A stretch of 64,000 nucleotides of DNA from Winogradskyella schleiferi (GCF_013394655.1 NZ_CP053351.1:930001-994000); one strand, 5' to 3'. Positions 8,838 to 18,426 are shown, counted from the first letter of the stretch. A program made the numbers and translations. The notes: generated from the sequence alone by a model not told the origin.

Positions 8838-9989
8838 TTATTTTTTAAGTCCTAAAACACTAAAAAATAAGCTGAATAATATCGTTTGAATACCAAGTTG
8901 TAAGGTTGTTATTGCAGGAATTATAATTCGTAACGTAGTGCTCGTATCTAATGGCCCAAAACGAGTGTTTTCCCAAGAGGCTAAACCCTTAAAGCTTAAA
9001 TATACTCCAATTATTAAAAGTACAAAACCAAAGATTAAGCCTTTTTCAAGGTTGATAAATTTGAAAAGTTTGTTATAACGGTTGGATTTTGGAAGTAGCT
9101 CATTTTCAACAGCAAATATTTTTGTCAAACCATAGAATATGATAAATTGAAACCCTACTAATAGAAACGCAGAAGTGTATAATAATGTATGTACATCTAA
9201 TGTGAAGCTTTCAAACTCAATAGGATTTAAGACAAGAATAAAGGACATCACAAAACCGACTAAAGCTAAAAGAATTCCAGGGTAAAGAAACAACCAATTT
9301 GGTGCGTACAACATTAAAAAACGTAAATGTCTCCAACCATCACTCCAAGTTTTTAAATGTGGTGCTCTAGTTCTGCCATCTTTATGGAGTTTTGTTGGCA
9401 CTTCCGCAATAGATAAATTATTCAGCTTCGATTTTACCACCATTTCCGAGGCAAACTCCATACCAGAGGTTTTTAAATTCATCGTTTTGTAGGCACTTTT
9501 AGAAAAGCCTCTCAGTCCGCAATGAAAATCATTAATATTAATTTTAAAAAACAGACGCCCTACAAAAGATAACACAGGATTGCCTAAGTATTGGTGTAAA
9601 AATGGCATAGCATCTTTTTCGATTCCACCTTTAAAACGATTTCCCATAACTAAATCCTTTCCATTTCGCAATTCTACCAGATAGGGCATAAGGTTAGAAA
9701 AATCGTAACTGTCATCAGCATCTCCCATAATAATATAAGATCCGTTTGCTGCCTCAATTCCTGCCTTCAGCGCACTTCCATATCCTTTTTGTTCTGCATG
9801 GATTACAATTGCATTATGAGATTTAGCAATAGCTTTTGAGCCATCCGTACTTCCGTTATCTGCAATAATAATCTCGCCCATAACATTATTCTTTTCAAGA
9901 AATGATTGCGCTTTATGTATGCAAATAGCAAGAGTTTCCGCTTCGTTTAAGCATGGCATTACAATGGAAAGTTCAGGTTTATTACTCAC
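8838..9989 (-). CDS. Family 2 glycosyltransferase with C-terminal membrane domain
   Basis: The N-terminal 240 residues are a GT2/dolichyl-phosphate-mannose-synthase-like domain. They contain LSIVMPCLNEAETL, the nucleotide-binding IIADNGSTDGS, a DxD-type GDADDSYDF (about residues 90-98) and the acceptor-side GLRGFSKSAY. Four hydrophobic segments follow (about residues 235-260, 270-290, 315-335 and 355-378). Such enzymes load a sugar on undecaprenyl phosphate at the inner membrane for use by GT-C enzymes. The GTG start lies 8 bp inside the end of the upstream GT-C-like gene, so the two are likely co-translated and may work as a donor-synthase/transferase pair. Confidence 0.85.
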   Translation of the reverse strand: MSNKPELSIVMPCLNEAETLAICIHKAQSFLEKNNVMGEIIIADNGSTDGSKAIAKSHNAIVIHAEQKGYGSALKAGIEAANGSYIIMGDADDSYDFSNLMPYLVELRNGKDLVMGNRFKGGIEKDAMPFLHQYLGNPVLSFVGRLFFKININDFHCGLRGFSKSAYKTMNLKTSGMEFASEMVVKSKLNNLSIAEVPTKLHKDGRTRAPHLKTWSDGWRHLRFLMLYAPNWLFLYPGILLALVGFVMSFILVLNPIEFESFTLDVHTLLYTSAFLLVGFQFIIFYGLTKIFAVENELLPKSNRYNKLFKFINLEKGLIFGFVLLIIGVYLSFKGLASWENTRFGPLDTSTTLRIIIPAITTLQLGIQTILFSLFFSVLGLKK

Positions 9990-11283
9990 ATTTTAAAAGT
10001 TTGAGTGTACTAATGAATAGCAAAAATAACAAAGCATAATTGTAAAACAGATAACGTTGTATAGAATGGCTTGCAAAGGCAATAAAAAGAGCATTCGATA
10101 AAATTAAAGATGATAATAGAAATAAAATGGCATAGTGCTTTTGATCGTAAAATGTGGTTTTAACTAAACTGAATAAGAACATAAACACTACAAAGAAAAA
10201 CAGAATTGGCGTGTAAAAACCATAAGTTATATTAGTATAAAACAGCTGAATCCATTTATTGAAATTTGCTCTAATTAAAGTGAAAGTATATGTTTTACAG
10301 GCAGCTTCAGTTTCAAAAAATGGATAGGAAGCCACTTGGTTGGAACTCCACTCTTTAGGGCTTGGTTGGTTAAAATAATAGGCTACGCCTTGTTCTCTAA
10401 CAGTTTGATTACATATTTTTGATAGGTTCTCATGAAAGAATAAATAGTCTTCTTTTGGTGTTTGGTTGGGTTTTAAAAGTAAGTCTTTCTTAATTAAAGT
10501 ATCGTAGGTACTTTTTAGAATTTCCCTGTAACCTTTTTGTTTTATAAGTGAATAATCCGTGGTGTTAGAAACATAGATCGGAGCTGTTGAAGCACTGGTA
10601 TAACCTAAGGGAGTAGGTTTAAAAAAACCATCTTTTAATAGATGATAGCTGCGTTCCGTTAGACTTGCTATAAGCACAACACCGCACATAACAATAATTG
10701 TTGATATATGTTTTCTTTGAAAGATAAACTTCCTGTAAATTAAAAAATAGACGCCTGCGAAAATTAAAGTGGAGATTATAAACTGACTTCTTGTAAAGAC
10801 CAAGCCAAGAAAGATGATGACATAATATTTAAGATGATCCCGTTTATTATTAAAAAGAATGTCTAAGCCAATAGCAATAAATAAAAGGTAAAAACCATAA
10901 CCTAGCCCTTCAGAACATAAGTTATTTGCAATAAGCAATGGTGGGAAAAAAGGAAATAATAAAATCGCAGTTAAAATAAGCCTTTGGAAGTAGTTCAAGT
11001 TAAATATCGAAGCTACTTTTTTATGAAAATAATGAACACAGAACAAACTAAATAGGGCATGAAACGCTACTGCCACAATGTCGAAATATGATCCAAAAAC
11101 GAAACTAAAACTTTTTAAGAAAATGACATAGCCCAATTGACGGAATGGCATAGCCCTTAAATAACCGAAGGTGTCGGGAGAATATATAGGATCATTAAAA
11201 ATGCAAAACAGGAAAACACAGAAATATACAATTAGAAAAAATGAACGGTCTTTGTAAAAATATTTGATTTTATTAATTTTCAT
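9982..11283 (-). CDS. GT-C-like polytopic membrane protein
   Basis: This 433-residue protein has about ten transmembrane segments. An acidic site, YSPDTFGYLRAMPFRQ (about residues 33-48), lies just after the first segment, where GT-C glycosyltransferases keep their catalytic Asp/Glu. A periplasmic loop of roughly 120 residues separates the N- and C-terminal helices. This is the GT-C layout (PMT/ArnT type) without a confident family name. The gene overlaps a GT2 gene and follows a methyltransferase on the same strand. Transfer of a lipid-linked sugar to a periplasmic acceptor is inferred from layout and context only. Confidence 0.6.
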   Translation of the reverse strand: MKINKIKYFYKDRSFFLIVYFCVFLFCIFNDPIYSPDTFGYLRAMPFRQLGYVIFLKSFSFVFGSYFDIVAVAFHALFSLFCVHYFHKKVASIFNLNYFQRLILTAILLFPFFPPLLIANNLCSEGLGYGFYLLFIAIGLDILFNNKRDHLKYYVIIFLGLVFTRSQFIISTLIFAGVYFLIYRKFIFQRKHISTIIVMCGVVLIASLTERSYHLLKDGFFKPTPLGYTSASTAPIYVSNTTDYSLIKQKGYREILKSTYDTLIKKDLLLKPNQTPKEDYLFFHENLSKICNQTVREQGVAYYFNQPSPKEWSSNQVASYPFFETEAACKTYTFTLIRANFNKWIQLFYTNITYGFYTPILFFFVVFMFLFSLVKTTFYDQKHYAILFLLSSLILSNALFIAFASHSIQRYLFYNYALLFLLFISTLKLLKCE

Positions 11284-11294
11284 TTTTGTTGAAA

Positions 11295-11918
11295 CTAATA
11301 TGCCGTGTTTTTACAATCCATAATAATAGAGGTATAGGGAATAAAAAAATAGGATTCATCAATGGTTGAATCTATATTGTTGAAGTGGATTTTAGCAAGA
11401 CGTTCATACTCATGTTGGGTTCTTACAAATTGACCTCTATCTTTTCTTAAGAAATAAGCGGAAATTTTGTTTTGATTTGGAACATAACAACCGTCAAACG
11501 ATACAAAACGGCCATTTGGTTTTAAGGCTTTTACTGCAATTTTAAACAAATTGAAACATTGCTCATCCGTTAAATGATGCAAGACTCCTGCAGAAATAAC
11601 AATGTCAAAAGTGTGAGTCTCAATTAAATCTAAGTCGTCCACTCCAGCACACTTAAATGTACCTTTGTTTCCATATTTTTTTTTTGCCTGTTCAATGTAA
11701 TTGGGGTCTAAGTCAATTCCTGTATAGTCAACATTAGGTAAAAACTCTAATATATCTCCAGGGCCACAACCAATATCCAATATTTTTTGCCCAGGTTTTA
11801 TGTTCACGTTATTTTCAACAAAAAGTTTACGAGCTCTGTAACCACCTACAATTTTTTGATAGGAGGTATAAATTACAGGATGACTGAGAATTTTTCTGGG
11901 ATCGAGATTCAATGGCAC
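11295..11918 (-). CDS. Class I SAM-dependent methyltransferase
   Basis: This 207-residue protein shows motif I ILDIGCGPGDILEFLP (about residues 46-61), motif II YTGIDLDPNYIEQAKKKYG, and a motif IV region FDIVISAGVLHHLTDEQ. It ends in a fold closer to the Methyltransf_25/11 families. The start is GTG (PLNLDP follows). It lies 11 bp upstream of the GT-C-like gene and heads the minus-strand trio MT/GT-C/GT2. Substrate is not readable; a lipid-linked glycan or sugar is plausible. Confidence 0.8.
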   Translation of the reverse strand: MPLNLDPRKILSHPVIYTSYQKIVGGYRARKLFVENNVNIKPGQKILDIGCGPGDILEFLPNVDYTGIDLDPNYIEQAKKKYGNKGTFKCAGVDDLDLIETHTFDIVISAGVLHHLTDEQCFNLFKIAVKALKPNGRFVSFDGCYVPNQNKISAYFLRKDRGQFVRTQHEYERLAKIHFNNIDSTIDESYFFIPYTSIIMDCKNTAY

Positions 11919-12024
11919 TTTTAAAATCTGTTTTTATTGCCGCTAAATTAATGGAATAACAATTAAATAAGATGTTATATTTGATTTTTACTCAAAACCG
12001 TTTTAACTAAATAGGCTTAACTTA

Positions 12025-13788
12025 ATGAAGCTTGAATTACAAATTCAGAAGAATCTATTCAAAATTACATTAATAATTATCGTGCTTTTACAATTATTAG
12101 TGGCTTTTCAAGGATTTGATGTCTGCGACGATGGTTTCGTTTTAACGTTTTATCAGCAAATTTTCTCAAATCCTGAAAGTGTAGAGTATAATTTCTTGTA
12201 TTGGTTTTCTGGTTTTATAGGAGGTTTATGGTATCTGCTGTATGAAGATGGTGGCATTTTATGGTTTAGGCTGCTTGGAATTATTGTAAACACTCTAGCT
12301 TTTTATCTGTCATACAAATTATTAAAATCTTATATAAAACAAGAATTTTTACTCCTTGCATTGGTCATGGTTTTATTTGTGAATGATTATGGGTTTTTGA
12401 CCTATTACCATAATTATTTGACCGCACTTATGTCGGTTATAATTATATATGTGTTAAATAAGGCTGTCATAAAAAACAGTATGCTTTTATACATATTGTC
12501 TGGGATTATCTTAAGTATAAATGTTTTTACCCGTATTCCGAACTTAGTGCTTTTCTCATTGGTCTTAGTTGTTCCATATGCATATTATTTACGAAAAGAA
12601 TCGATTTTGAAATCTATTAAGCCGTTTTTATTTGTTGGGTTTGGATCTGTTATTGGCTTTTTGATGGTGTATGTAACTTTAAGCTTGCTTGGGCAGTTGG
12701 AAATAATGAAGAATGCCCTCTTTACGATAAATGACCTAGGGAATACTGAGGACAGTTCACATAATTTTAAATCGGTATTTATGGCACCTTATTATAATTA
12801 CAGGAGTATTGCTGTTGAAACGATCAAACTTGCTGCCATAGTTACGGGACTTTATGTTTTAAGACGATTTATTCCCAATAACAAAATCATCAATGTTTTT
12901 ATTTTTGTTTTTTCAATCGTCTTATTTGTCTTTTGGTTTAATACAGGAAATATTTATCCAATATATAGCCTTTGTTTATTAGGTGCTTTAACAATTCTTT
13001 TTATAAAAAAGTTTAGTAATGAAGTAAAAATAATTAGTGTTTTATCTTTTTTCACATTGATTACTATTTCCTTAGGAACAGGAGGTGGCATAAAAAATAG
13101 TGGCTATATGGGAATTTGGATTGGTTTGCCTTTGTTTTTCTATGCTATAGATAATTTAAATTTACTAATTCCAAATTCAAAATATTTTAATATAAACTCA
13201 AGTCTAAAGCTTTCAAAGAAATCAGTTCATTTATTTCTATACGCAATTATTGTGGCTTTTTTATTGCTTAAAACGCATAATATTTCCCAACAAGCATATT
13301 TTGACAATGGAAGTAGATTCGAAAAAACCTATGCCATAAATAGCCCTTTGGCCAAAGGCATTTACACCACGGAACGACGCGCCAAAATTGTTAATGACTT
13401 ATTGCAGAATTTGAATAAATTTGTAAAACCAAACGATTATTTAATGGTCTATGATAAAATACCAATGGTCCATTTTTTAACGGAAACAAAACCGTATATG
13501 TATAATCCTTGGGTTTGGATTTACGATTATAATTCTTTTGAAAAAAAGTTGCATAAAGCGGAATCTGAAATCCCTGTGTTGCCAATCGTTGTGCAACAAA
13601 AATTTGAAACTATTTATAGTTTTTCTGAGCCAATACCAGACTATATGTCAACTCAAAAAGAGAACACTGATTTTCATAGTAATGAGCGAAATGCCATTAT
13701 GATTGCATTTTTAAATCGAAATAACTATGAAATTGTTTGGAGTAACCCTTATTTTAATATTTATCGATCTAAGAATAAGTCGAGATGA
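12025..13788 (+). CDS. GT-C-like polytopic membrane protein
   Basis: This 587-residue protein has about 11-12 transmembrane segments in the first 420 residues and a soluble C-terminal domain of about 165 residues. After the first helix it carries the acidic loop GFDVCDDGFVLTFYQQIFSNP (split over residues 31-51), a typical GT-C catalytic-loop position. No named family is recognised. A GT2 gene follows after 34 bp, repeating the GT-C plus GT2 pairing seen on the opposite strand. The function inferred is transfer of a polyprenyl-phosphate-linked sugar in the periplasm. Confidence 0.6.
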   Translation: MKLELQIQKNLFKITLIIIVLLQLLVAFQGFDVCDDGFVLTFYQQIFSNPESVEYNFLYWFSGFIGGLWYLLYEDGGILWFRLLGIIVNTLAFYLSYKLLKSYIKQEFLLLALVMVLFVNDYGFLTYYHNYLTALMSVIIIYVLNKAVIKNSMLLYILSGIILSINVFTRIPNLVLFSLVLVVPYAYYLRKESILKSIKPFLFVGFGSVIGFLMVYVTLSLLGQLEIMKNALFTINDLGNTEDSSHNFKSVFMAPYYNYRSIAVETIKLAAIVTGLYVLRRFIPNNKIINVFIFVFSIVLFVFWFNTGNIYPIYSLCLLGALTILFIKKFSNEVKIISVLSFFTLITISLGTGGGIKNSGYMGIWIGLPLFFYAIDNLNLLIPNSKYFNINSSLKLSKKSVHLFLYAIIVAFLLLKTHNISQQAYFDNGSRFEKTYAINSPLAKGIYTTERRAKIVNDLLQNLNKFVKPNDYLMVYDKIPMVHFLTETKPYMYNPWVWIYDYNSFEKKLHKAESEIPVLPIVVQQKFETIYSFSEPIPDYMSTQKENTDFHSNERNAIMIAFLNRNNYEIVWSNPYFNIYRSKNKSR

Positions 13789-13822
13789 GTTTACTATATT
13801 AGATGCGTATTAAGATACGATT

Positions 13823-14776
13823 ATGCAAGACAATGACATTTCCATTATAATTCCTGTTTACAATGAATCTGAAAATATACAGACGCTATATAGAAGGATT
13901 AAGCAAACACTTTCTACAATTAAATTAAGTTACGAGATACTATTTATCAACGATGGAAGTACAGATGACTCTCTGACTCAGATAGAAACAATTGCCCAAG
14001 GCGATAGTGATGTTTATTATATCGATTTTAGTAGAAATTTTGGACATCAAGTAGCGGTTTCCGCAGGATTGGAGCATAGCAATGCAAGCTGCACCGTAAT
14101 TATTGACGCAGACCTTCAAGATCCACCAGAATTAATTGCTGATTTATATGCCAAACATAAAGAGGGATTTGACGTGGTTTATGCAAAGCGACAAAAGCGA
14201 AAAGGCGAATCATTTTTTAAAAAATTAACGGCCAAATTGTACTATAGACTTTTGAAAAAGATAGTAACTTTTGATATTCCTTTAGACGCTGGAGACTTTA
14301 GATTGGTGTCTAAAAAAGTGGTAGAGGCTATTATTAGAATGCCAGAGCAGAATAAATTTTTACGTGGTCAAATTGCTTGGTTAGGATTTAAACAGGCTTA
14401 TGTTTTGTATGACAGGGCTTATAGAAAACATGGAAAATCTGGGTATACCTATGGTAAAATGTTTCGTTTAGCCTTCGATGGTATTACCGGTTTTTCAGAT
14501 AAACCCTTACTTTTTGTAAGCCGTTTGGGATTCATTATTTCTATCTTTTCATTCTTGCTGATTATTTTTGCCATATTTTCCCATTATATATTAGAACAAA
14601 CCATCACAGGTTGGACTTCTTTAATCATCAGTGCCGCATTTATTGGAGGTATTCAACTATTATCGATAGGCGTAATTGGCGAATATATTAGTAGAATTAA
14701 TGTCAATGTAAAAGACAGACCGCTTTATATTGTGGATTCTACAAACATTGATCCAACTGTAAAAAAGGAAAAATAA
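13823..14776 (+). CDS. GtrB/DPM1-like family 2 glycosyltransferase
   Basis: The protein has 317 residues. Its N-terminal GT2 domain carries ISIIIPVYNESENIQTL, INDGSTDDS, FSRNFGHQVAVSAGL and DADLQDPPEL, the hallmarks of bactoprenol-phosphate glucosyl/mannosyl transferases (GtrB, ArnC). Two C-terminal transmembrane helices (about residues 233-257 and 267-291) complete the GtrB architecture. It is expected at the cytoplasmic face of the inner membrane, making an undecaprenyl-phosphate sugar, probably for the GT-C-like protein encoded just upstream. Confidence 0.88.
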   Translation: MQDNDISIIIPVYNESENIQTLYRRIKQTLSTIKLSYEILFINDGSTDDSLTQIETIAQGDSDVYYIDFSRNFGHQVAVSAGLEHSNASCTVIIDADLQDPPELIADLYAKHKEGFDVVYAKRQKRKGESFFKKLTAKLYYRLLKKIVTFDIPLDAGDFRLVSKKVVEAIIRMPEQNKFLRGQIAWLGFKQAYVLYDRAYRKHGKSGYTYGKMFRLAFDGITGFSDKPLLFVSRLGFIISIFSFLLIIFAIFSHYILEQTITGWTSLIISAAFIGGIQLLSIGVIGEYISRINVNVKDRPLYIVDSTNIDPTVKKEK

Positions 14777-14844
14777 CTCAATTTTATTTTTTAATCATTT
14801 TGAATTCATTGGGCTTAATAGATAATTAGAATTATTTTTGATTG

Positions 14845-15822
14845 ATGGCAGATTACAAAGTCACTTTATATAAATCTTCAGAAAAAGAAACCTGGAACAG
14901 TTTTGCCCTAAAAAGCAATCAAGATACGTTTTTGTTCCAGCGGGATTTTATGGATTATCACAGCCATACCTTTCGTGATTTTTCATTGATGGTCTATAAA
15001 AAAGATAAACTAATGGCGATGTTGCCTGCTAATTTGGTTGAGGACGCTGTCTATTCCCATCAAGGCTTAACTTATGGAAGTCTCATTTATTCCAAAGAAT
15101 TAAAAACAACCGATTTTATTAGAGTGTTTCGGGCTGTATTGGAATTTTTAAATAGTAGTGAGATTAACAGTTTAACCTTAAAAGAACTTCCAGCCATATA
15201 TCTGCACAATCAGTCTAATAATCCATTGGCTTATGTATTATTTAAAATGAAAGCCGAATTATTAAGAACTGATTTGCACTCCGTTGTCAGTACGGCTTAC
15301 AAATCGTATTCAAACAGTAGAAAGGAAGGTGTAAAAAGAGCTGGTAAATCGAATTTAAAAGTTGAAGAATCTGATGCTTTTGAATCATTTTGGAATCAAA
15401 TTCTTATCCCGAATTTAGAAACAAGGCACAACGTGAAACCCGTTCATAGTTTGGAAGAAATGACACTTTTAAAATCCAGATTTCCAAACCATATTAGACA
15501 GTTTAATGTGTTTCATAATGAAAAGATTGTCGCCGGAGTAACCATTTTTGAAACTGAAAATGTAGCACATTGCCAATATATTTCCGGCAATGAAGATAAC
15601 AACGAATTGGGAAGTTTAGATTGTTTACACCATCATCTTATTGAAAATGTCTATGGAGATAAACCGTATTTCGATTTTGGTACGTCCAATATCAACTTAG
15701 GTCAACAGATCAATAAAGGCTTACTATTTTGGAAAGAAGGTTTTGGAGCACGATCAATTCCACAAGGATTTTATAAAATGGAGACGAAAAATTATAAATT
15801 GTTAGACGATACTTTAATATGA
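14845..15822 (+). CDS. FemAB/GNAT-like acyltransferase
   Basis: This protein of about 325 residues matches the FemAB/Acetyltransf_6 double-GNAT type often found in sugar clusters: YKSSEKETWNSFALKSNQDTFLFQRDFMDYHSHTF at the start (quoted in parts), a central SYSNSRKEGVKRAGKSNLKVEES, and a second domain with VAGVTIFETENVAHCQYISG. The ATG is preferred over a TTG one codon earlier. It overlaps the aminotransferase by ATGA, so the two are translationally coupled. Inference: it acylates (perhaps acetylates) the amino sugar formed by that enzyme. An aminoacyl-transfer role as in FemA is the alternative. Confidence 0.75.
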   Translation: MADYKVTLYKSSEKETWNSFALKSNQDTFLFQRDFMDYHSHTFRDFSLMVYKKDKLMAMLPANLVEDAVYSHQGLTYGSLIYSKELKTTDFIRVFRAVLEFLNSSEINSLTLKELPAIYLHNQSNNPLAYVLFKMKAELLRTDLHSVVSTAYKSYSNSRKEGVKRAGKSNLKVEESDAFESFWNQILIPNLETRHNVKPVHSLEEMTLLKSRFPNHIRQFNVFHNEKIVAGVTIFETENVAHCQYISGNEDNNELGSLDCLHHHLIENVYGDKPYFDFGTSNINLGQQINKGLLFWKEGFGARSIPQGFYKMETKNYKLLDDTLI

Positions 15823-17048
15823 TTAAATTCCTCGATCTACATAAAATCAATAATCGTTTTCGTGATGCGTTTCAAGCAGCGTTTAGTAAATCTTTAGACG
15901 ATGCCCATTTTATTTTAGGGAATAATGTTACCAAATTCGAAAATGAATTCGCAGCCTATTGTGGTACAACATATTGTGTGGGTACCGCCAACGGATTGGA
16001 TGCGCTAACCTTGATTTTAAAAGGTTACATTCATTTAGGAAAATTGGAGAAGGGAGATAGGGTAGTAGTCCCAGCAAATACATTTATCGCAACCATATTA
16101 TCTGTTTTACATGCGGAATTAGTTCCTGTTTTGGTAGAGCCCAATCCTGATACTTATAACATTTCTGTTGATACTGATAAAGCGATATTTGTTGACGCTA
16201 AGGCAATTGTTATGGTGCATTTATATGGTCAATTGGCAGATGTGGAAAACTTTAATAAAATAGCAAAAATTTATAATTGCCTTTTAATTGAAGATGCGGC
16301 ACAAGCGCATGGTGCTGAAGCAAATTCCACGATTGAAAATTCAAATTCCAATTCCGATATCTATAAGGACGCCAAGCCAAAAGTCAAAAACCAAAAGCCA
16401 AAAGCTATACGAGACGTTTCAAATTCTAATTCAAATTCGGGTTCAATTTCAAATTCAAATTCACTAAGAGCCGGAAACCTCTCTCATGCCGCAGCCTTTA
16501 GCTTCTATCCAAGTAAAAATCTTGGAGCTCTTGGCGATGGAGGTGCTGTGACCACAAACGATTCAGAATTAGTTGAAGTCTTAAAACTATTGCGTAATTA
16601 CGGAAGTGAAGTAAAGTACACTAATAAAATAATTGGTTTCAATAGTCGTTTAGATGATATGCAAGCGGCTTTTTTGAGCATTAAATTAAAATCTTTAGAT
16701 AAAGACAACCAAAGACGACGTGCAATTGCAAAAGCATATTTGAATGGTATTCACAATTCAAAATTAAAATTACCATATTATGATGGTTCAGAAAATCATG
16801 TGTTTTATGCTTTTGTGATTGAAGTTGCCGATAGAGACCATTTTATAAATTTTTTGGAAAAACATAACATAGAATGGTTAATCCATTATCCAATTCCACC
16901 ACATGAGCAAAAAGCCTTACAATCATTTTCGCATTTTAATTTTGCACTTACTGAAAAGATTCATAAAAGAATTATAAGTTTGCCTATGAGTCCTGTGTTG
17001 ACAGATAAAGAGATTCAAACGGTCATAGACGTTTTAAACACCTACTAG
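15819..17048 (+). CDS. DegT/DnrJ/EryC1 sugar aminotransferase with a low-complexity insertion
   Basis: This PLP enzyme converts nucleotide-linked keto-sugars into amino sugars. Family blocks are FLDLHKINNRF at the start, CVGTANGLDAL, VPANTFIATIL, VMVHLYGQLAD, EDAAQAHGA, then FSFYPSKNLGALGDGGAV with the Schiff-base Lys, and NSRLDDMQAAFL. It has 409 residues, against about 365-375 for FdtB/QdtB relatives. The excess is a segment of about 45 residues rich in Asn, Ser, Lys and Pro (about residues 168-213), inserted between the PLP-binding DAAQAHGA and the catalytic Lys. With the FdtA homologue in this cluster it suggests a dTDP-3-amino-3,6-dideoxyhexose. The insertion may or may not affect activity. 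Confidence 0.88.
   Translation: MIKFLDLHKINNRFRDAFQAAFSKSLDDAHFILGNNVTKFENEFAAYCGTTYCVGTANGLDALTLILKGYIHLGKLEKGDRVVVPANTFIATILSVLHAELVPVLVEPNPDTYNISVDTDKAIFVDAKAIVMVHLYGQLADVENFNKIAKIYNCLLIEDAAQAHGAEANSTIENSNSNSDIYKDAKPKVKNQKPKAIRDVSNSNSNSGSISNSNSLRAGNLSHAAAFSFYPSKNLGALGDGGAVTTNDSELVEVLKLLRNYGSEVKYTNKIIGFNSRLDDMQAAFLSIKLKSLDKDNQRRRAIAKAYLNGIHNSKLKLPYYDGSENHVFYAFVIEVADRDHFINFLEKHNIEWLIHYPIPPHEQKALQSFSHFNFALTEKIHKRIISLPMSPVLTDKEIQTVIDVLNTY
16315..16472 (+). repeat. Short-repeat insertion inside the aminotransferase gene
   Basis: This coding stretch is made of short repeats: ATTCAA/ATTCCA hexamers on both sides, and in the middle a heptamer run at 16371-16405 (GCCAAGC, CAAAAGT, CAAAAAC, CAAAAGC, CAAAAGC). 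It encodes an Asn/Ser-rich segment. It looks like the intergenic tandem repeats of this window and interrupts otherwise well-conserved enzyme sequence without breaking the frame. Confidence 0.7.
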
Positions 17049-18359
17049 TTGAAAAAGTTTTTTACTTATATCAATACCGAAGTTTTAGTAAAAGCAGCGA
17101 GTCTAAACATGGCTAATATTAGTCTTAGAATTGTGGCTGGTATTCTTGTTTCTAAGTTTATTGCGGTTTATATTGGACCGCAAGGAATGGCACTTATTGG
17201 GAATTTGAGGAATTTTTTAAGTGCCATTCAGTCTATGGCTATTTCTGGACTTTATAAAGGTGTTGTTAAAGTGATAAGCCAAGTTAAGAATGATGTCGCA
17301 GAGCTTACCAAAACATTATCTACGGTTTTTTATTTCGGTTTTTTCACTTCTGTTTTTTTGGCGTTTCTATGTTACTATAATGCCGAGTGGATTAATAATG
17401 TATTGTTTTCTTCAAATTACAATTACATCTATATCATAAAAACACTTGCTATTGTACTGCCGTTTTATGCTTTAAATATGTTTGCCTTTTCCATTTTGAA
17501 TGGGTTTTCTAAACACAAATATTTACTTCTTATAAATATTCTTGGTCAGATCTTAGGACTTTTAGTGACCTTACTGCTCATATATGATGAAAATATTGAT
17601 GGTGCGTTGCTCGCTATCGTGGTAACACCAGCACTTAATTTACTCATAACCATAGTTGGTATTGCCTTTAGAAAAAGTTTAATCTCTTCTATTAAGATTA
17701 CACGAGTCAGTTTTTCGGTCTTGAATAAATTGGGACCTTATATGATAATGGCTTTGGTAAGCGCCATCGCAATGCCAATCGTAATGATCATTATTAGAAA
17801 TTATCTCATTGATGAAATAGGCATAAAAGCCGCAGGCTATTGGACGGCCATGACACGCGTTTCAGATTATTATCTCATGTTTTTTAATTCGCTGATGGCG
17901 CTTTATATTTTGCCTCGGTATTCTGAAATCAATTCAAAACGAGAATTTAGAAAAGAAGTATTTAGTTTCTACAAAACTATTATGCCTGTATTTTTATTAC
18001 TATTACTGATTATTTATTTAAGTCGGTCATTTTTGATAACTATATTATTTACAGAAGATTTTAGACCTGTTGAAAATTTATTTGGTTATCAGATTTTAGG
18101 TGATATTGCTCGCGTCCTCTCATTGGTTATTGCCTATCAGTTTTTGGCAAAAAAGATGTTTACCCATTTTATTATTTTAGAAATATTTTTATTCGTCATC
18201 ATGTATGTCTCCAGTATTTATCTTATTGACGATTTTGGAGTTAAAGGAGCGGTAATGGGTCATTGTTTGAGCTATGTTATGTATTTCGGAATTATAGTAC
18301 TGCTATTTAGCAGTTCCTTATTTGGTGTATTGGACGAAAAAGGTTTGGATAAATATTGA
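17049..18359 (+). CDS. WzxE-like polysaccharide flippase (first of two)
   Basis: This 436-residue protein with about 12 transmembrane helices belongs to the O-antigen translocase (MOP/Wzx) superfamily. It is closest in pattern to WzxE of enterobacterial common antigen: KFIAVYIGPQGMALIGNLRNFLSAIQSMAISGLYKGVVKVI near the N terminus (quoted as a region, residues 35-75) and FGYQILGDIARVLSLVIAYQFLAKKMFTHF near residues 343-372. The TTG start comes directly after the aminotransferase stop codon. Role: flipping undecaprenyl-pyrophosphate-linked oligosaccharide across the inner membrane. A second, related copy follows downstream. Confidence 0.85.
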   Translation: MKKFFTYINTEVLVKAASLNMANISLRIVAGILVSKFIAVYIGPQGMALIGNLRNFLSAIQSMAISGLYKGVVKVISQVKNDVAELTKTLSTVFYFGFFTSVFLAFLCYYNAEWINNVLFSSNYNYIYIIKTLAIVLPFYALNMFAFSILNGFSKHKYLLLINILGQILGLLVTLLLIYDENIDGALLAIVVTPALNLLITIVGIAFRKSLISSIKITRVSFSVLNKLGPYMIMALVSAIAMPIVMIIIRNYLIDEIGIKAAGYWTAMTRVSDYYLMFFNSLMALYILPRYSEINSKREFRKEVFSFYKTIMPVFLLLLLIIYLSRSFLITILFTEDFRPVENLFGYQILGDIARVLSLVIAYQFLAKKMFTHFIILEIFLFVIMYVSSIYLIDDFGVKGAVMGHCLSYVMYFGIIVLLFSSSLFGVLDEKGLDKY

Positions 18360-18391
18360 GCGTGAAGTATGAAACTGGAAGTAGTAAGTAA

Positions 18392-18426
18392 AGTAATAAG
18401 TAATAAGTACGAAGTAAAAAGTATGA
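18392..18426 (+). repeat. Degenerate heptamer array, AGTANNA x5
   Basis: Five consecutive 7-bp units (AGTAATA, AGTAATA, AGTACGA, AGTAAAA, AGTATGA) keep AGTA and a final A. Looser units extend upstream to about 18364. Confidence 0.75.
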
